A stretch of 64,000 bases of DNA from Methylorubrum suomiense (GTDB taxonomy: Bacteria > Pseudomonadota > Alphaproteobacteria > Rhizobiales > Beijerinckiaceae): positions 124,001 through 188,000 of the forward strand of contig NZ_BPRE01000003.1 in the NCBI RefSeq assembly GCF_022179765.1. Reading direction: 5' to 3'. The position numbers and the translations under genes are program-made. Below the pieces are notes generated by a model. The model saw only the letters and a program-made list of their open reading frames with translations, had not been told where the DNA came from and searched no databases. Positions 53,862-63,730 of the stretch are shown here, piece after piece. The first letter of the stretch is position 1. Each line of letters begins with the position of its first letter.

Positions 53862-54346
53862 TGTTCCGCGGCCCGCCTACACAATACGTGAGGTTGCGCT
53901 GAGCCCTATGCCCAATAGCTTACGCAAGCCCCTTCGCATCTAGCATAATGGCTTAAGCCATATCCGACCATTGACGGTTCGGCTGGAAAAATCGTTTCGT
54001 ATTTTGGAATAATTCGAACGCGTCCTCCGGTTGCACTGCAGCATCGGCATCGGACCCGTGACGGACGGCTCGGGCCCGCTCGCAAGAGGACCCCTCGACC
54101 GGAGGATTGCGACGTGCGCCGCTCCATCGATGACGGAGTCTCAGGTCCCCGTTGCGTAGTTCTCCATGACGATCGGCTGACGCCTTCCGACCGATGCTCC
54201 GGATCATCTCGATCGAGCGGTTTGCCGGAACCGGCTCCGACGTCGCCAGCGGGCGGAACCGGATTGCTCGTCCCCCGGCGACCACGCGACATCTCCCGTC
54301 GCGCCCTGCCCGATCGATGCGGTGCCCTTCGAGGCTGCCTGCGCCG
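53862..54346. other. Intergenic region with an AT-rich promoter patch and a 14-bp palindrome
   Basis: About 485 bp. The left part (53880-54020) is clearly AT-richer than the surroundings and holds the palindrome ATGGCTTAAGCCAT at 53948-53961, likely the LysR gene's own control region. Positions 54172-54201 resemble a decayed family-B element. A 110-codon minus-strand ORF at 53953-54285 lacks coding character and is not called. Confidence 0.55.
53948..53961. promoter_or_regulatory. Perfect 14-bp palindrome upstream of the LysR gene
   Basis: ATGGCTTAAGCCAT, exact dyad, 87 bp upstream of the LysR start codon, in an AT-rich patch. LysR regulators often bind T-N11-A type dyads near their own promoter, so an autoregulatory site is possible. 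Confidence 0.45.
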
Positions 54347-55291
54347 TCAGGTGAACAGGCTCGACACGCTCGATTCCGTTGCCGTTCGTCCGATCGCCTC
54401 GCCGAGCAGCGGCGCGATCGAGATCACCCGGATGTTGCGAGCGAGCTTGACGGCCTGGGTCGGAAGGATCGAGTCGGTGATGACGAGTTCCTTCATCCGC
54501 GAGGCGGCGATGCGCGAGACCGCGCCGCCCGAGAGCACCCCGTGGGTGATGTAGGCCGACACGTCCTTGGCGCCTGCATTCAGCAGGGCTTCGGCCGCGT
54601 TCACGAGGGTGCCGCCGGAATCGACGATATCGTCGACCAGGATGCAGGACTGGCCCTCCACGTCACCGATGATGTTCATCACCTCCGACTCGCCAGCGCG
54701 CTCGCGGCGCTTGTCGACGATCGCCAGCGAGGCATCGATCCGCTTGGCGAGGGCGCGGGCGCGCACCACGCCGCCGACATCCGGCGAGACCACCATGCGC
54801 TGGCCCGGTGCCAGCCGTTCCTTGATGTCGCGCACCATCACGGGCGCGGCGAACAGGTTGTCGGTGGGGATGTCGAAGAAGCCCTGGATCTGGCCCGCAT
54901 GGAGATCGAGGGTGAGCACCCGGTCGGCGCCGGCCTCGGTGATCAGGTTGCAGACGAGCTTGGCCGAGATCGGCGTGCGGCCCGACGTGCGCCGGTCCTG
55001 CCGGGCATAGCCGAAATAGGGGATCACCGCCGTGATGCGCCGCGCGGAGGAGCGCCGCGCCGCGTCGATCATGATGAGCAGTTCCATCAGGTGATCGTTG
55101 GCCGGGAACGAGGTCGACTGGACGATGAACACGTCCTCGCCGCGCACGTTCTCCTGCAGCTCGACGAAGATCTCCATGTCGGCGAAGCGCCGGACCATGC
55201 AGCTCGCGAGCGGCAATTCGAGGTAAGCGGCGATTGCCTCCGCGAGGGGGCGGCTCGCATTGCCAGCGATGATCTTGATCGACGACGTCAT
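54347..55291 (-). CDS. prs: Ribose-phosphate pyrophosphokinase
   Basis: A 314-aa enzyme making PRPP from ribose 5-phosphate and ATP, feeding purine, pyrimidine, His, Trp and NAD synthesis. Landmarks are [21 protein letters not shown] (about 35-55), the flexible loop YARQDRR (about 97-103), the PRPP-site [12 protein letters not shown] (about 130-141), the KRR motif and the PRPP loop [11 protein letters not shown] (about 219-229). Length is typical of class I. The start [20 protein letters not shown] is standard. Confidence 0.97.
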   Translation of the reverse strand: MTSSIKIIAGNASRPLAEAIAAYLELPLASCMVRRFADMEIFVELQENVRGEDVFIVQSTSFPANDHLMELLIMIDAARRSSARRITAVIPYFGYARQDRRTSGRTPISAKLVCNLITEAGADRVLTLDLHAGQIQGFFDIPTDNLFAAPVMVRDIKERLAPGQRMVVSPDVGGVVRARALAKRIDASLAIVDKRRERAGESEVMNIIGDVEGQSCILVDDIVDSGGTLVNAAEALLNAGAKDVSAYITHGVLSGGAVSRIAASRMKELVITDSILPTQAVKLARNIRVISIAPLLGEAIGRTATESSVSSLFT

Positions 55292-55589
55292 GCCGGGCGT
55301 CTCTCGGCTCTCTCACTCGTGGGACGCGCATGACGACGGGCGTCCGAGACCACGCCGCAATCCGGTCGCGCGGGCTCATAACAGCGGGGCCGCGCCGTCA
55401 CAATGGTTTCACAGCGCCGGAGCGATGGCGCTGTGGTTCGTTCGTCGACCCGAGATGTCGGCGGTCGCGTCCGCGGGCGCCCCGCTCCGCGAGACGCTGG
55501 GACAAGAGTCGAGGCGCGCTGCGCGGGGCGCTCACCGCATCCGGCCCTACGACGGCAGGACGAGCGCTTTGCCCATTCGGGCAGACCCT

Positions 55590-55817
55590 TCACGGCTCGA
55601 GCAGGCGGTGCAGGTGGACGATGAAGTAGCGGGTCTGGGCGCTGTCGACGGTGGCCTGTGCCTTGGCCCGCCATGCGGTCTGGGCGGAGGCGTAATCGGG
55701 GAAGATACCGACCACGTCGAGACCCTTCAGGTCGCGGAAGCGCACGCCCGAGACATCCTCCAGTTCGCCGCCGAACACGAGGTGGAGCTTCTGATCCGAA
55801 TCGATCGTCGTGGTCAC
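55590..55817 (-). CDS. DUF4170 protein
   Basis: A 75-aa conserved alphaproteobacterial protein, recognised by LHLVFGGELEDVSGVRFRDL near the start and the C-terminal RYFIVHLHRLLEP. Its function is unknown; the family occurs next to lipid or housekeeping genes. The GTG at 55815-55817 has GGAGAGG upstream and gives the family N-terminus; the longer frame is a shadow. Confidence 0.85.
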   Translation of the reverse strand: MTTTIDSDQKLHLVFGGELEDVSGVRFRDLKGLDVVGIFPDYASAQTAWRAKAQATVDSAQTRYFIVHLHRLLEP

Positions 55818-55975
55818 GCGCCTCTCCTGCCGCAGGGCTCGCTTCCCGGAAGGCACGAGCCGTGCCGCGTCGGTCGCAGAGGCGGAGGGACGGGTCAAGC
55901 CGCCCGCGCGATGGGAGGGGGTTGCATCCCGGCAGGTGGGATGCCCTCCTCCGTTCGGCCCCGGGGAGGTCGGGA

Positions 55976-56740
55976 ATGCTTCACGCCGCATCCGACGATG
56001 CCCTTGCCTGGACGGTCGAGGAGGCCTGTCTCAACGCGTGGCCCTCGCCGCGGCAGGTCCTGATCGGCGGCTATCTGCTTCGGGCCTCGGGTGGGACGGC
56101 GCGGCGCGCAAATTCGGTGAACCCCCTGCGCGGCGCTCGGGCCGATCCGGAGGCGGTGATCGCGGCCGGCGAGGCGACCTATGCCGCACTTGGGCGATCC
56201 GCCCTGTTCCGGGTGCCGGAGATCGCTCCCGATCTCGACGCAGCCCTGACGCGGCGGGGCTACGGCGCCTTCGGCCGCTCGCTGACCCTCTTCGCCGACC
56301 TTCCAGCCCGGTCGGACGAGACCGATCCGGCGGTGGCGCTGACCCCCTCCCCGGATACGGAATGGCTCGGTGCCCGCGCGGCCCTCAACCGGGCGGATGC
56401 CACGGCGAGTGCGGTCTACGAAGGCATGATCCGGACGATCCTGCTGCCCAAGGCCTTCGCGGCGATCCGGCAGGACGGCGCCGTCGCCGCCATGGCCTAC
56501 GGCGTGCTCGACCGATCCCTCCTGGTGATCGAATCGGTGGGTACCGTGGAGGGGCTGCGCGGGCAGGGCCTCGCCCGCCGCGTCGTCGCGGCGCTGATGC
56601 GGTGGGGCCGCGCCCACGATGCCGAGGCGGCCTGCCTGCAGGTGGTGGCCGACAACGACCCCGCCCGCCGGCTCTATGCCGGTCTCGGTTTCGACCGCGA
56701 ACTCTTCGCCTACCATTACCGGCGCCGCGAGCCGGACTGA
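55976..56740 (+). CDS. GNAT family N-acetyltransferase
   Basis: A 254-aa acetyltransferase. The C-terminal GNAT domain (about 130-254) shows the acetyl-CoA motif VEGLRGQGLARRVVAALM (about 190-207) and LQVVADNDPARRLYAGLGF (about 218-236). The N-terminal half (EEACLNAWPSPRQVLIGGYLLR) belongs to the group of two-part GNATs with an unannotated N-terminal domain. The start at 55976 has GGGGAGG upstream. Substrate unknown. Confidence 0.9.
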   Translation: MLHAASDDALAWTVEEACLNAWPSPRQVLIGGYLLRASGGTARRANSVNPLRGARADPEAVIAAGEATYAALGRSALFRVPEIAPDLDAALTRRGYGAFGRSLTLFADLPARSDETDPAVALTPSPDTEWLGARAALNRADATASAVYEGMIRTILLPKAFAAIRQDGAVAAMAYGVLDRSLLVIESVGTVEGLRGQGLARRVVAALMRWGRAHDAEAACLQVVADNDPARRLYAGLGFDRELFAYHYRRREPD

Positions 56741-56831
56741 CGAGGACCGGAGTGCCGGGCGCCGAACGGTCACGTTGACCTTCTGCGCGGCAGGGGCCGA
56801 ATGGGCTTGCCCCAACCCGGAGCGCCACAGG

Positions 56832-57230
56832 ATGGTTCGCGCGTTCGTTGCCGCCGCCGCAATCGGTCTCGCCCTCGGCCCGGCGAGCCCCGCCGCCGCG
56901 TGCAGCGGCCCGACCCAGGCCGATCTCGACGCCTGCACAGCGGCCGACTTCAAGCGCGCCGATACGGCCATGAATGCGGCCTATGCCAAGCTGCTGAAGG
57001 GCATCGGCCCGAAGGCGCAGCAGGGGCTGAAGGAGGCGCAGCGCGCCTGGCTGCTCTATCGCGACCGCAGCTGCGATCTGGAAGCCTCCGGAGCCGAGGG
57101 CGGGTCGGCCCAGCCGATGGTGCGCGCGGGCTGCCTCGCCGCTCTGACCGGGGATCGGACCCGGCGGCTGAACGGCTACCTGTCCTGTCAGGAGGGGGAT
57201 CTGTCCTGTGTCGGGCGCTTGACCGAGTGA
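56832..57230 (+). CDS. LprI-like (DUF1311) exported protein
   Basis: A 132-aa protein with a signal peptide (FVAAAAIGLALGPASPAAA) and a LprI/DUF1311 domain: CSGPTQADLDAC, AMNAAYAKLLKG, LKEAQRAWLLYRDRSCDLE (in parts). Six Cys may form disulfides. LprI of Mycobacterium inhibits lysozyme, but most members lack a proven role. The GTG of the MFS gene overlaps its stop. Confidence 0.88.
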   Translation: MVRAFVAAAAIGLALGPASPAAACSGPTQADLDACTAADFKRADTAMNAAYAKLLKGIGPKAQQGLKEAQRAWLLYRDRSCDLEASGAEGGSAQPMVRAGCLAALTGDRTRRLNGYLSCQEGDLSCVGRLTE

Positions 57231-58435
57231 GGCCCGATCCGGCCCGGTTCGGCGCTCCCTCCCCCGCCGCGGCCGGCTCCGCGACCCGGCCGGTCGTCGC
57301 GGTCGGCCTCGTGGCGCTCGCCGTCGCCATGGGGATCGGTCGCTTCGCCTTCACACCGCTGATGCCGCTGATGATCCGCGACGGCAGCCTGAGCGCGGTG
57401 TCCGGCGCGGAATGGGCGGCGGCCAATTATGTCGGCTACCTCGTCGGCGCGCTGACCGCGTCGCGCTTCGCCGACGATCCACGGCGCGGGCTCCGGCTCG
57501 GCCTGCTCGGCGTCGCACTGACCACCCTCGCGATGGCGGGCCTCGGCTCCGTCCCGAATCCCCGTCTCACCATCCTTGCCGGGGCCGGGCTGCGCGCGGC
57601 CGCGGGCGTGTTCAGCGCTTGGGCGCTGGTCTGCGCCAGCGGTTGGTGCCTCGCCCAACTCGCCCGCCGACGGGCCGAGGGGATGGGCGCCTGGATCTAT
57701 ACCGGGGTCGGCCTCGGCATCGCCCTCGCCGGCATCCTGGCTTGGCTCGGCGGGCGCCAATCGGCGGATCGGCTCTGGCTCGAACTCGGGATGATCGCGG
57801 CGGCCGGCGCGCTGCTCGTGCGGGGACTGTCCCGGGGCCTGAGCGGGAACGAAGGGCCGCCGCGGGTCTCCGTCGCCTCGGTGGGGCGCCGCAGCGGGCA
57901 GGGCGGCCCGGTGTTCTGCTACGGCGCCTTCGGCTTCGGCTACATCGTGCCGGCGACGTTCCTGCCGGCGATGGCCCGGGATCTCGCCCCCGATCCGCTG
58001 GTGTTCGGGCTGGCTTGGCCGCTGTTCGGCCTCGCCGCCGCCCTGTCGGTGGCGGGGGCGGCCCGCTGGCTCGCCCGGGCGCCGCGCCGCCGCGTCTGGG
58101 CGGCGGCGCAAGGACTCATGGCGCTCGGGACCGCCCTGCCCCTGTTCGTCCACGCCCTCTGGGCCGTCGCCGCGGCGGCGATCCTCGTGGGCGGCACCTT
58201 CATGGTGGCGACCATGGCCGGCCTGCAATGGGCGCGCGAGGCCCAGCCCGAGGATCCGACGTCGCTCCTCGCCCGGATGACCGCCGCCTTCGCCGCCGGC
58301 CAGATCGCCGGTCCGCTCCTGGTGCGCGCCCTCGGTCTCCTCGACATCGCCGACGCGGCCGCCCTCGCCTGGACCGGGGCGGCGGCGACGGTGGTTCTGG
58401 TAGGGACGGCTTTTCAGTTGTGGCGCGAGGCCTGA
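57227..58435 (+). CDS. YbfB/YjiJ family MFS transporter
   Basis: A 402-aa inner-membrane carrier with about 12 membrane segments. The family signature is MGIGRFAFTPLMPLMIRDG near 34-52 (the GRFxxTPLLP motif). Later GAWIYTGVGLGIALAG and YGAFGFGYIVPATFLPAMARD fit. The GTG at 57227 overlaps the LprI stop (GTGA), so translation is probably coupled. Substrate unknown. Confidence 0.88.
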   Translation: MRPDPARFGAPSPAAAGSATRPVVAVGLVALAVAMGIGRFAFTPLMPLMIRDGSLSAVSGAEWAAANYVGYLVGALTASRFADDPRRGLRLGLLGVALTTLAMAGLGSVPNPRLTILAGAGLRAAAGVFSAWALVCASGWCLAQLARRRAEGMGAWIYTGVGLGIALAGILAWLGGRQSADRLWLELGMIAAAGALLVRGLSRGLSGNEGPPRVSVASVGRRSGQGGPVFCYGAFGFGYIVPATFLPAMARDLAPDPLVFGLAWPLFGLAAALSVAGAARWLARAPRRRVWAAAQGLMALGTALPLFVHALWAVAAAAILVGGTFMVATMAGLQWAREAQPEDPTSLLARMTAAFAAGQIAGPLLVRALGLLDIADAAALAWTGAAATVVLVGTAFQLWREA

Positions 58436-58469
58436 GCGGCGCCTCGCCCCCTTCCTCCCACCTGATCCC

Positions 58470-58576
58470 CCTCATCCCGAGGTGCTGCGAAGCGGCCTCG
58501 GAGCAGGACTCCAGCGGATCGCGCGCGAGCTGGACCCCTCCTTCGGAGCTCCGCGAAGCGGAGTCTTAGGATGAGG
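58470..58576. repeat. Dispersed palindromic repeat, family A, copy 4
   Basis: A diverged 107-bp copy: CTCATCCCGAGGTGC at the left and CTTAGGATGAG at the right, with an altered inner part. It lies between the convergent MFS and xseA genes. Confidence 0.8.
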
Positions 58577-58607
58577 GGGAGGGGTCGGCCGATGCAGCCC
58601 GATCCTG

Positions 58608-60143
58608 TCAGAACAGCGAGCCCTGCCGCGCGGCGGTCACGGGCCCGGCGGCCTCCGCCTTCGGCGGCGCCTCGGGCGCCGGCTTGCGGGCGGCGCGCTT
58701 CGGGCGCGGCGGGGTCGGCGGCGCGGAGCCCTCCGGCACGGCGGTGATCGCACCGTCGGCGAATTGCAGCTGGAGCCGGGCGGTGTTCGCCGCGGCGTCC
58801 GCCGAGCGCACCGGCAGGCCGGCCTCGTCGCGCACCAGCGCGTAGCCGCGCGCCAGCACCGCCTTGTAGCTCAGCGCTCCGAGCATCCGGTCCAGCGCCC
58901 CGAGCCGGTCGCGCCGGCGCTCCACCGCGCGCAGGACGGCGGTACGCGGGCGATGGTCGATGCCGGCCAGCCGCGTGCGGGCCTCGGCCAGGGCGATGAC
59001 CGGCGAGCGGCGCGTCAGCCGGTCGGCGAGCCGCGACAGCCGCTCGCGGGAATCGCGGGCATTGGCGGCGAGCGCCGGCCGCAACCGTGCCTCGGCGAGG
59101 TCGAGGCGCTGGCGCTTGCCCGCGAGGAAGGTGTCGGCATTGGGAATGGCCCGCACCAGCGCGCGGAAATCCGAGCGCTCGCGTTCGATCCGCCGCAGGA
59201 CGGTGCCGGCCTGCCGGGCGCCGAGATCGTGGATCTGCGCGAGCAATTCGGTGCGGACCGGCACCGCCATCTCGGCCGCGCCCGTCGGCGTCGGCGCGCG
59301 GCGGTCGGAGGCGAAGTCGATCAGCGTCGTGTCGGTCTCGTGGCCGACCGCCGAGATCAGCGGGATCGTGCTCTCGGCGGCGGCCCGTACCACCGCCTCC
59401 TCGTTGAAGGCCCACAGATCCTCGATCGAGCCGCCGCCGCGGGCGACGATCAGCACGTCGGGCCGCGGGATCGCTCCGTGGGGGGACAGCGCGTTGAAGC
59501 CGCGGATCGCTGCCGCGATCTCAGGGGCCGCCCCCTCCCCCTGCACCCGGACCGGCCAGACCAGGACGGGACGCGGGAACCGGTCGGCGAGGCGGTGGAG
59601 GATGTCGCGGATCACCGCGCCGGTGGGTGAGGTCACGACCCCGATCACGCCCGGCAGGAAGGGAATCGGCCGCTTGCGCTCGGCCGCGAACAGCCCTTCC
59701 GCCGCGAGCTGACGCTTGCGCTCCTCCAGCAGGGCCATCCAGGCGCCGATTCCGGCCGGCTCCATCGAGTCGACGACGATCTGATAGGAGGATTTGCCGG
59801 CAAAGGTCGTGATCTTGCCGGTGGCGATGACCTCCAAGCCCTCCTTCGGCTTCTGCCTCAGCCGTCCGAGCACGCCCTTCCACACCACTGCGTCGATCTT
59901 GGCGGTGCCGTCCTTGAGGGAGAAATAGGCGTGGCCCGAGCCGTGCGGGCCGCGATAGCCCGAGATCTCGCCCCGCAGTCGCACATGCCCGAAGGAATCC
60001 TCCAGGGTGCGCTTCAGGGCGGCGGCGAGGTCGCCGACCGACCATTCGGGGGCGTTGGCGTTCAGGAGCGCCGCAGGCGCCGCTTCCCCCGGCGGCGGAG
60101 GCGGCGGCACGGCGGCGGGGCGCGGCGGGGGCACGAGCGGCAT
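58608..60143 (-). CDS. xseA: Exodeoxyribonuclease VII large subunit
   Basis: A 511-aa nuclease subunit that degrades single-stranded DNA with XseB. The N-terminal OB domain has [23 protein letters not shown] (in parts). The catalytic region has [46 protein letters not shown] and [29 protein letters not shown]. The long coiled region follows, then an Ala/Pro/Lys-rich alphaproteobacterial tail. The ATG at 60141-60143 gives a Pro-rich leader of about 25 residues, so the true start might be a little further in. Confidence 0.95.
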   Translation of the reverse strand: MPLVPPPRPAAVPPPPPPGEAAPAALLNANAPEWSVGDLAAALKRTLEDSFGHVRLRGEISGYRGPHGSGHAYFSLKDGTAKIDAVVWKGVLGRLRQKPKEGLEVIATGKITTFAGKSSYQIVVDSMEPAGIGAWMALLEERKRQLAAEGLFAAERKRPIPFLPGVIGVVTSPTGAVIRDILHRLADRFPRPVLVWPVRVQGEGAAPEIAAAIRGFNALSPHGAIPRPDVLIVARGGGSIEDLWAFNEEAVVRAAAESTIPLISAVGHETDTTLIDFASDRRAPTPTGAAEMAVPVRTELLAQIHDLGARQAGTVLRRIERERSDFRALVRAIPNADTFLAGKRQRLDLAEARLRPALAANARDSRERLSRLADRLTRRSPVIALAEARTRLAGIDHRPRTAVLRAVERRRDRLGALDRMLGALSYKAVLARGYALVRDEAGLPVRSADAAANTARLQLQFADGAITAVPEGSAPPTPPRPKRAARKPAPEAPPKAEAAGPVTAARQGSLF

Positions 60144-60329
60144 GGCCCGAACGCTACGGGAGCGGGCCGGGGTGGGTAAAGGGCGCGGCGGCCACAGATT
60201 GGGGAGGGATTTCGGAAAACCGCGACTGCGCCGTCGCGCAGGCTGGCCGGATCGTGCGGCCACGCGGTCAGGTCTCAAGCGCCCGGCATCGGATGCCGTG
60301 GCGAGCCCTTCAAGCCAGTTTGGCCGGCG

Positions 60330-60545
60330 TCAGATGAGTTGGGTCAGGATCAGGGCCGCCGTCAGCGTCGGCGCCGCCACGATCGCCACGGCCCAGGGCC
60401 AAGCCGGAACGGCGCGGGGGCGGCGGTTGTCGTTGGCGACGCGCGGAAGCGCGCGGCGCGTCACCACGTAATGCGACAGCCGCACGGCCGTCGGCCTGGA
60501 CGAGGCGGGGTGCGCGGGGCTGGTCGAGTGGCGGCAGAGGGGCAT
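60330..60545 (-). CDS. Small single-span membrane protein with ANDNRR motif
   Basis: A 71-aa protein with a basic N-terminal part ([16 protein letters not shown]), then ANDNRRPR and a C-terminal hydrophobic helix ([19 protein letters not shown]). It has the same layout as the 74-aa protein at 46156. The ATG at 60543-60545 is the best start; the Shine-Dalgarno is weak. Function unknown. Confidence 0.55.
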   Translation of the reverse strand: MPLCRHSTSPAHPASSRPTAVRLSHYVVTRRALPRVANDNRRPRAVPAWPWAVAIVAAPTLTAALILTQLI

Positions 60546-60702
60546 GGCTTGCTTTAACGAGCGAGCGGGCGCCGCGTTCCGCCTCCCGCGTGCGGGCCTG
60601 CGCGAAATCGGCGGGGCGGGACTGCGGAGGCCGGCGCGGCGGCCCACGATATCGTCCGGGAGCCCTTCCCCCGGCCCGCGATTTTTGGGAAGGGGTGGGG
60701 CC

Positions 60703-62022
60703 ATGAGCCAGAATTCTCTCAACATCCTGCTCGTCGGCGCCGGCGGGCGCGAGCACGCCCTGGCCTGGGCCATCGCCAAATCGCCCCTGTGCGAGACCCT
60801 GTTCGTCGCCCCCGGCAATCCCGGGACGGCCCGGCACGGCGAGAACCGCCCGGATCTCGCGATCTCCGACCATCCGGCGGTCGTGGCCTTCTGCAAGACC
60901 CACGCGATCGGACTCGTCGTGGTCGGACCGGAGGCGCCGCTGGTGGCGGGGCTGGTGGACGACCTCCAGGCCGCCGGAATCCCCGCCTTCGGACCGACGC
61001 GAGCCGCCGCGCAGCTCGAAGGCTCCAAGGGTTTCACCAAGGATCTGTGCGCCGAGCGCTCCATTCCCACCGCCGCCTTCGCGCGCTTCACCGAATGCGA
61101 GCCGGCCCTGGCCTATCTGCGCGAGCAGGGCGCGCCGATCGTCGTCAAGGCCGACGGCCTCGCCGCCGGCAAGGGCGTGACGGTGGCCGAGACGCTGGAG
61201 CAGGCCGAGGACGCCGTGCGGGCGATCCTCGACGGGGCCGAGGGCGGGGCGCTCGTCATCGAGGAATGCCTGTTCGGCGAGGAGGCGAGCTTCTTCGCGC
61301 TCTGCGACGGAAGCCGGGCGATCCCGCTCGGGACGGCGCAGGACCACAAGCGCGTCCATGACGGCGACCGCGGGCCCAATACCGGCGGCATGGGCGCCTA
61401 TTCCCCCGCGGCGATCGTCACGCCGGAGATCGAGCGCACGGTGATGGAGACGATCATCGCCCCGACGCTGCGCGGCATGACGGACCGCGGCACGCCGTTC
61501 TCCGGCATCCTCTATGCCGGGCTGATGCTGACGGAAGCGGGCCCGAAGCTCATCGAGTACAACACCCGCTTCGGCGATCCCGAGGCGCAGGTGCTGATGC
61601 CGCGCCTCACCGGTGACCTCGTGCCGGCGCTGCTCGCCGCCGCCAAGGGCGACCTCTCGGGGGTGACGATCGGCTTCGATCCGGCCCGCGCGGCGCTCAC
61701 CGTGGTCATGGCGGCCGAGGGCTATCCCGGCCCGGTCACCCGCGGCTCCGAGATCCGGGGCGTCGAGGCGGCGGAGGCCGAGGGCGGCGCCATCGTGTTC
61801 CAGGCCGGCACCCGCCGCGACGGTGACCGGCTGCTTGCCGATGGCGGGCGCGTGCTGGCGGTGACAGCGCTCGGCGCCAGCGTCGGGCAGGCGCAGGCCC
61901 GTGCCTACGCGGCCCTCGACCGGATCGATTGGCCGGAAGGGTTCTGCCGTCGCGATATCGGCGGGCGGGCGGTGGCGCGGGAAGCGGGCCAGGAGCGCGC
62001 GGTCCGGTCGGCCTCCGATTGA
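60703..62022 (+). CDS. purD: Phosphoribosylamine-glycine ligase
   Basis: A 439-aa ATP-grasp enzyme (GAR synthetase) of purine synthesis. Motifs are [15 protein letters not shown] at the start (about 8-22), [16 protein letters not shown] (about 73-88), [17 protein letters not shown] for ATP binding and [22 protein letters not shown], the GARS signature. The glycine-rich ATP-grasp end is [12 protein letters not shown]. The ATG at 60703 follows GGGGTGGGG. It overlaps tadA (TGATG). Confidence 0.97.
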   Translation: MSQNSLNILLVGAGGREHALAWAIAKSPLCETLFVAPGNPGTARHGENRPDLAISDHPAVVAFCKTHAIGLVVVGPEAPLVAGLVDDLQAAGIPAFGPTRAAAQLEGSKGFTKDLCAERSIPTAAFARFTECEPALAYLREQGAPIVVKADGLAAGKGVTVAETLEQAEDAVRAILDGAEGGALVIEECLFGEEASFFALCDGSRAIPLGTAQDHKRVHDGDRGPNTGGMGAYSPAAIVTPEIERTVMETIIAPTLRGMTDRGTPFSGILYAGLMLTEAGPKLIEYNTRFGDPEAQVLMPRLTGDLVPALLAAAKGDLSGVTIGFDPARAALTVVMAAEGYPGPVTRGSEIRGVEAAEAEGGAIVFQAGTRRDGDRLLADGGRVLAVTALGASVGQAQARAYAALDRIDWPEGFCRRDIGGRAVAREAGQERAVRSASD

Positions 62023-62462
62023 TGGACCCGTTCGACCTCGCCTTCGCCGCCGCCCGCGAGGCGGCGGATCTGGGCGAGGTGCCGGTGGGGGCGGCCATCC
62101 TGCGCGACGGCGCGGTGCTCGCGGTGGCCGGCAACCGCCCCCGTGCGCTGCACGATCCGACGGCGCATGCCGAGATCTTGGCGATCCGGGCCGCCTGCAT
62201 CGCGATTCAGGACGAGCGGCTGACGGGCTGCGACCTCTACGTGACGCTGGAGCCCTGCCCGATGTGCGCGGGCGCGATCTCGTTCGCCCGCATCCGGCGG
62301 CTCTACTACGCCGCGCGCGACCCGAAGGGCGGCGGGGTCGAACACGGCCCGAGGGTGTTCAACCAGCCCACCTGCCATCACGCCCCGGAGGTCTATTCGG
62401 GCTTCCGCGAGAGCGAGGCGGCGGCCCTGCTGCGCGGCTTCTTCGCCGGGCGTCGGGCCTGA
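62022..62462 (+). CDS. tadA: tRNA-specific adenosine deaminase
   Basis: A 146-aa zinc deaminase converting A34 to inosine in tRNA-Arg(ACG), the tRNA also found in this window. The zinc motif is HAE (PTAHAEILAI, about 46-55) with PCPMC (about 81-85), and Glu of HAE is catalytic. The N-terminus and length are typical. The ATG shares bases with the purD stop. Confidence 0.96.
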   Translation: MDPFDLAFAAAREAADLGEVPVGAAILRDGAVLAVAGNRPRALHDPTAHAEILAIRAACIAIQDERLTGCDLYVTLEPCPMCAGAISFARIRRLYYAARDPKGGGVEHGPRVFNQPTCHHAPEVYSGFRESEAAALLRGFFAGRRA

Positions 62463-62742
62463 TTCGCCATCCGGCCGGACCGTTGCGCCCAGGCCCCTCC
62501 CCGCGTGGAAGGCTGACATCCGGACCGGCCGCCAAGAGGGCGTCCACGCGCGTCCGTCACTCCCTCCCACGGCCATCCGTTTGCGCCGCTTCGGCAAGGC
62601 CGGAAACGGGCTCCGGCATCCGGCATGGCTGCGATGCAACCGATGCGGCGTGACCAAGGGCCGCTCTAGATCGTTGTTTTGTCGAGCTTTTCGTTTCCGT
62701 GTCGGGGTTTTCTTCCGGCGCCCCATGCCTTACGTATGATAA

Positions 62743-62985
62743 ATGCCTCGCCTCGTGAGCTACACGATCAGCGACCGGGAGGACGGGCGGTTCGACGTGA
62801 TCGCGACCATTGAGCCCGACAAGGTTTTCCGACGCGACGGCTTCGCCACGTTGGCGGAGGCCGAAGACTGGGTGGATGGCTTGCGCGTGCTCATGGCCGC
62901 GCTCGGCGCTCCCGTCGTTCAGAAAACGTCCCCGGATATAGCTGTCCCGCAGACACCGGTCCGCGCCCCTCGGCGCGCCGGTTGA
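62743..62985 (+). CDS. Small hypothetical protein
   Basis: An 80-aa protein with a compact beta-alpha look: VSYTISDREDGRFDVIATIEPDKVFRRDGFATLAEAEDWVDGLR (in parts), then a Pro-rich tail. The first 55 residues look folded and the pattern resembles small conserved proteins of Methylobacterium. It has its own AT-richer upstream region (62665-62740). Function unknown. Confidence 0.6.
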   Translation: MPRLVSYTISDREDGRFDVIATIEPDKVFRRDGFATLAEAEDWVDGLRVLMAALGAPVVQKTSPDIAVPQTPVRAPRRAG

Positions 62986-63435
62986 CGCCGGCTCGGCTGT
63001 CGAGCCGGGCTCGCTCCCTTGAAGGACGGCCGGCGCGTGACCTCGGTCCTGCCGCCTTGGCCTTGCCGACACCTGCCGGTTCGGTGAACCCCCGGCGCGC
63101 GTGCCTTCGGGAGAATCGTTCCTCGGGCCCGGAACCTCATCCCGATCATGCCGCCCGCACGATCAGAGGAAGGCGATTGCGCCCGGAACCGGGTGTCGGC
63201 GGGGTTGTGCTCCTCGCGCTCTGATTGAGATTTGGCCAATCGCTCCGCAAGTCTGGCGAGACACGAAACCTTCGCCTCACCCGGGCTGAACGTGAGACAA
63301 CCCAACAAGAGGGTGAATCCTGCAGGTTTGTTGCGCTGCGGCGACGTTTCCCGCTTGACGGCTGTTCAAGTCGGCAGGATATTTCTCATCAAGAAAGGTC
63401 AATTCCTTTCAAGAACACAATCGGAGGAGGTCGCC
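62986..63435. other. Intergenic region with a candidate promoter
   Basis: About 450 bp. The right part is AT-richer. A good sigma-70 match is listed separately at 63355. The left part has no supported gene or clear repeat. Confidence 0.5.
63355..63383 (+). promoter_or_regulatory. Candidate sigma-70 promoter for the two small membrane proteins
   Basis: TTGACG (63355-63360), 17-bp spacer, GATATT (63378-63383). This gives a leader of about 45 nt to the ATG at 63436, with GGAGGAGG as ribosome site. Confidence 0.55.
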
Positions 63436-63729
63436 ATGCAGGATCCCCGGGTCTCTGCCATGTTCGGCCGCGACAAGGCCGCGGCCATTCTGGCGGTCTG
63501 CGTCGTCTGGCTGGTCTACGCCTTCACCTTCTGGACCATGCGCGAGGCGATCGCGGCCGCGGGGCTCACGGGGCTGATGGTCGGCGTCGGATTGTGCGTC
63601 GTGCTGCTCAACACCGCCGCCGTCGCCGCGATGATCCGGCATTACGGCGAGGATCGCGCCGCGATCTACGGGATGGACCTCTACTATCTCGACCAGCTGC
63701 GGGCGCTCCGCCGCAAGGGGGAGATCTGA
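63436..63729 (+). CDS. Small two-span membrane protein
   Basis: A 97-aa protein with two hydrophobic helices (AAAILAVCVVWLVYAFTF, about 18-35, and TGLMVGVGLCVVLLNTAAVAA near 49-69). These are flanked by a charged N-terminus (MQDPRVSAMFGRDK) and a cytoplasmic-looking tail (IRHYGEDRAAIYGMDLYYLD ... RRKG). GGAGGAGG lies seven bases before the ATG, a very strong ribosome site. The frame from 63232 is an upstream shadow. The next gene begins 1 bp after its stop. No family recognised. Confidence 0.8.
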   Translation: MQDPRVSAMFGRDKAAAILAVCVVWLVYAFTFWTMREAIAAAGLTGLMVGVGLCVVLLNTAAVAAMIRHYGEDRAAIYGMDLYYLDQLRALRRKGEI

Positions 63730-63730
63730 C

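Noticed and set aside
54172..54201. Possible family-B element
   Set aside because: Shares only GACGCC-TTCCGACCGATGC with the others; too diverged to list as a repeat.
53953..54285. 110-codon minus-strand ORF between LysR and prs
   Set aside because: Spans the AT-rich palindrome region and shows no coding pattern or family; left unannotated.
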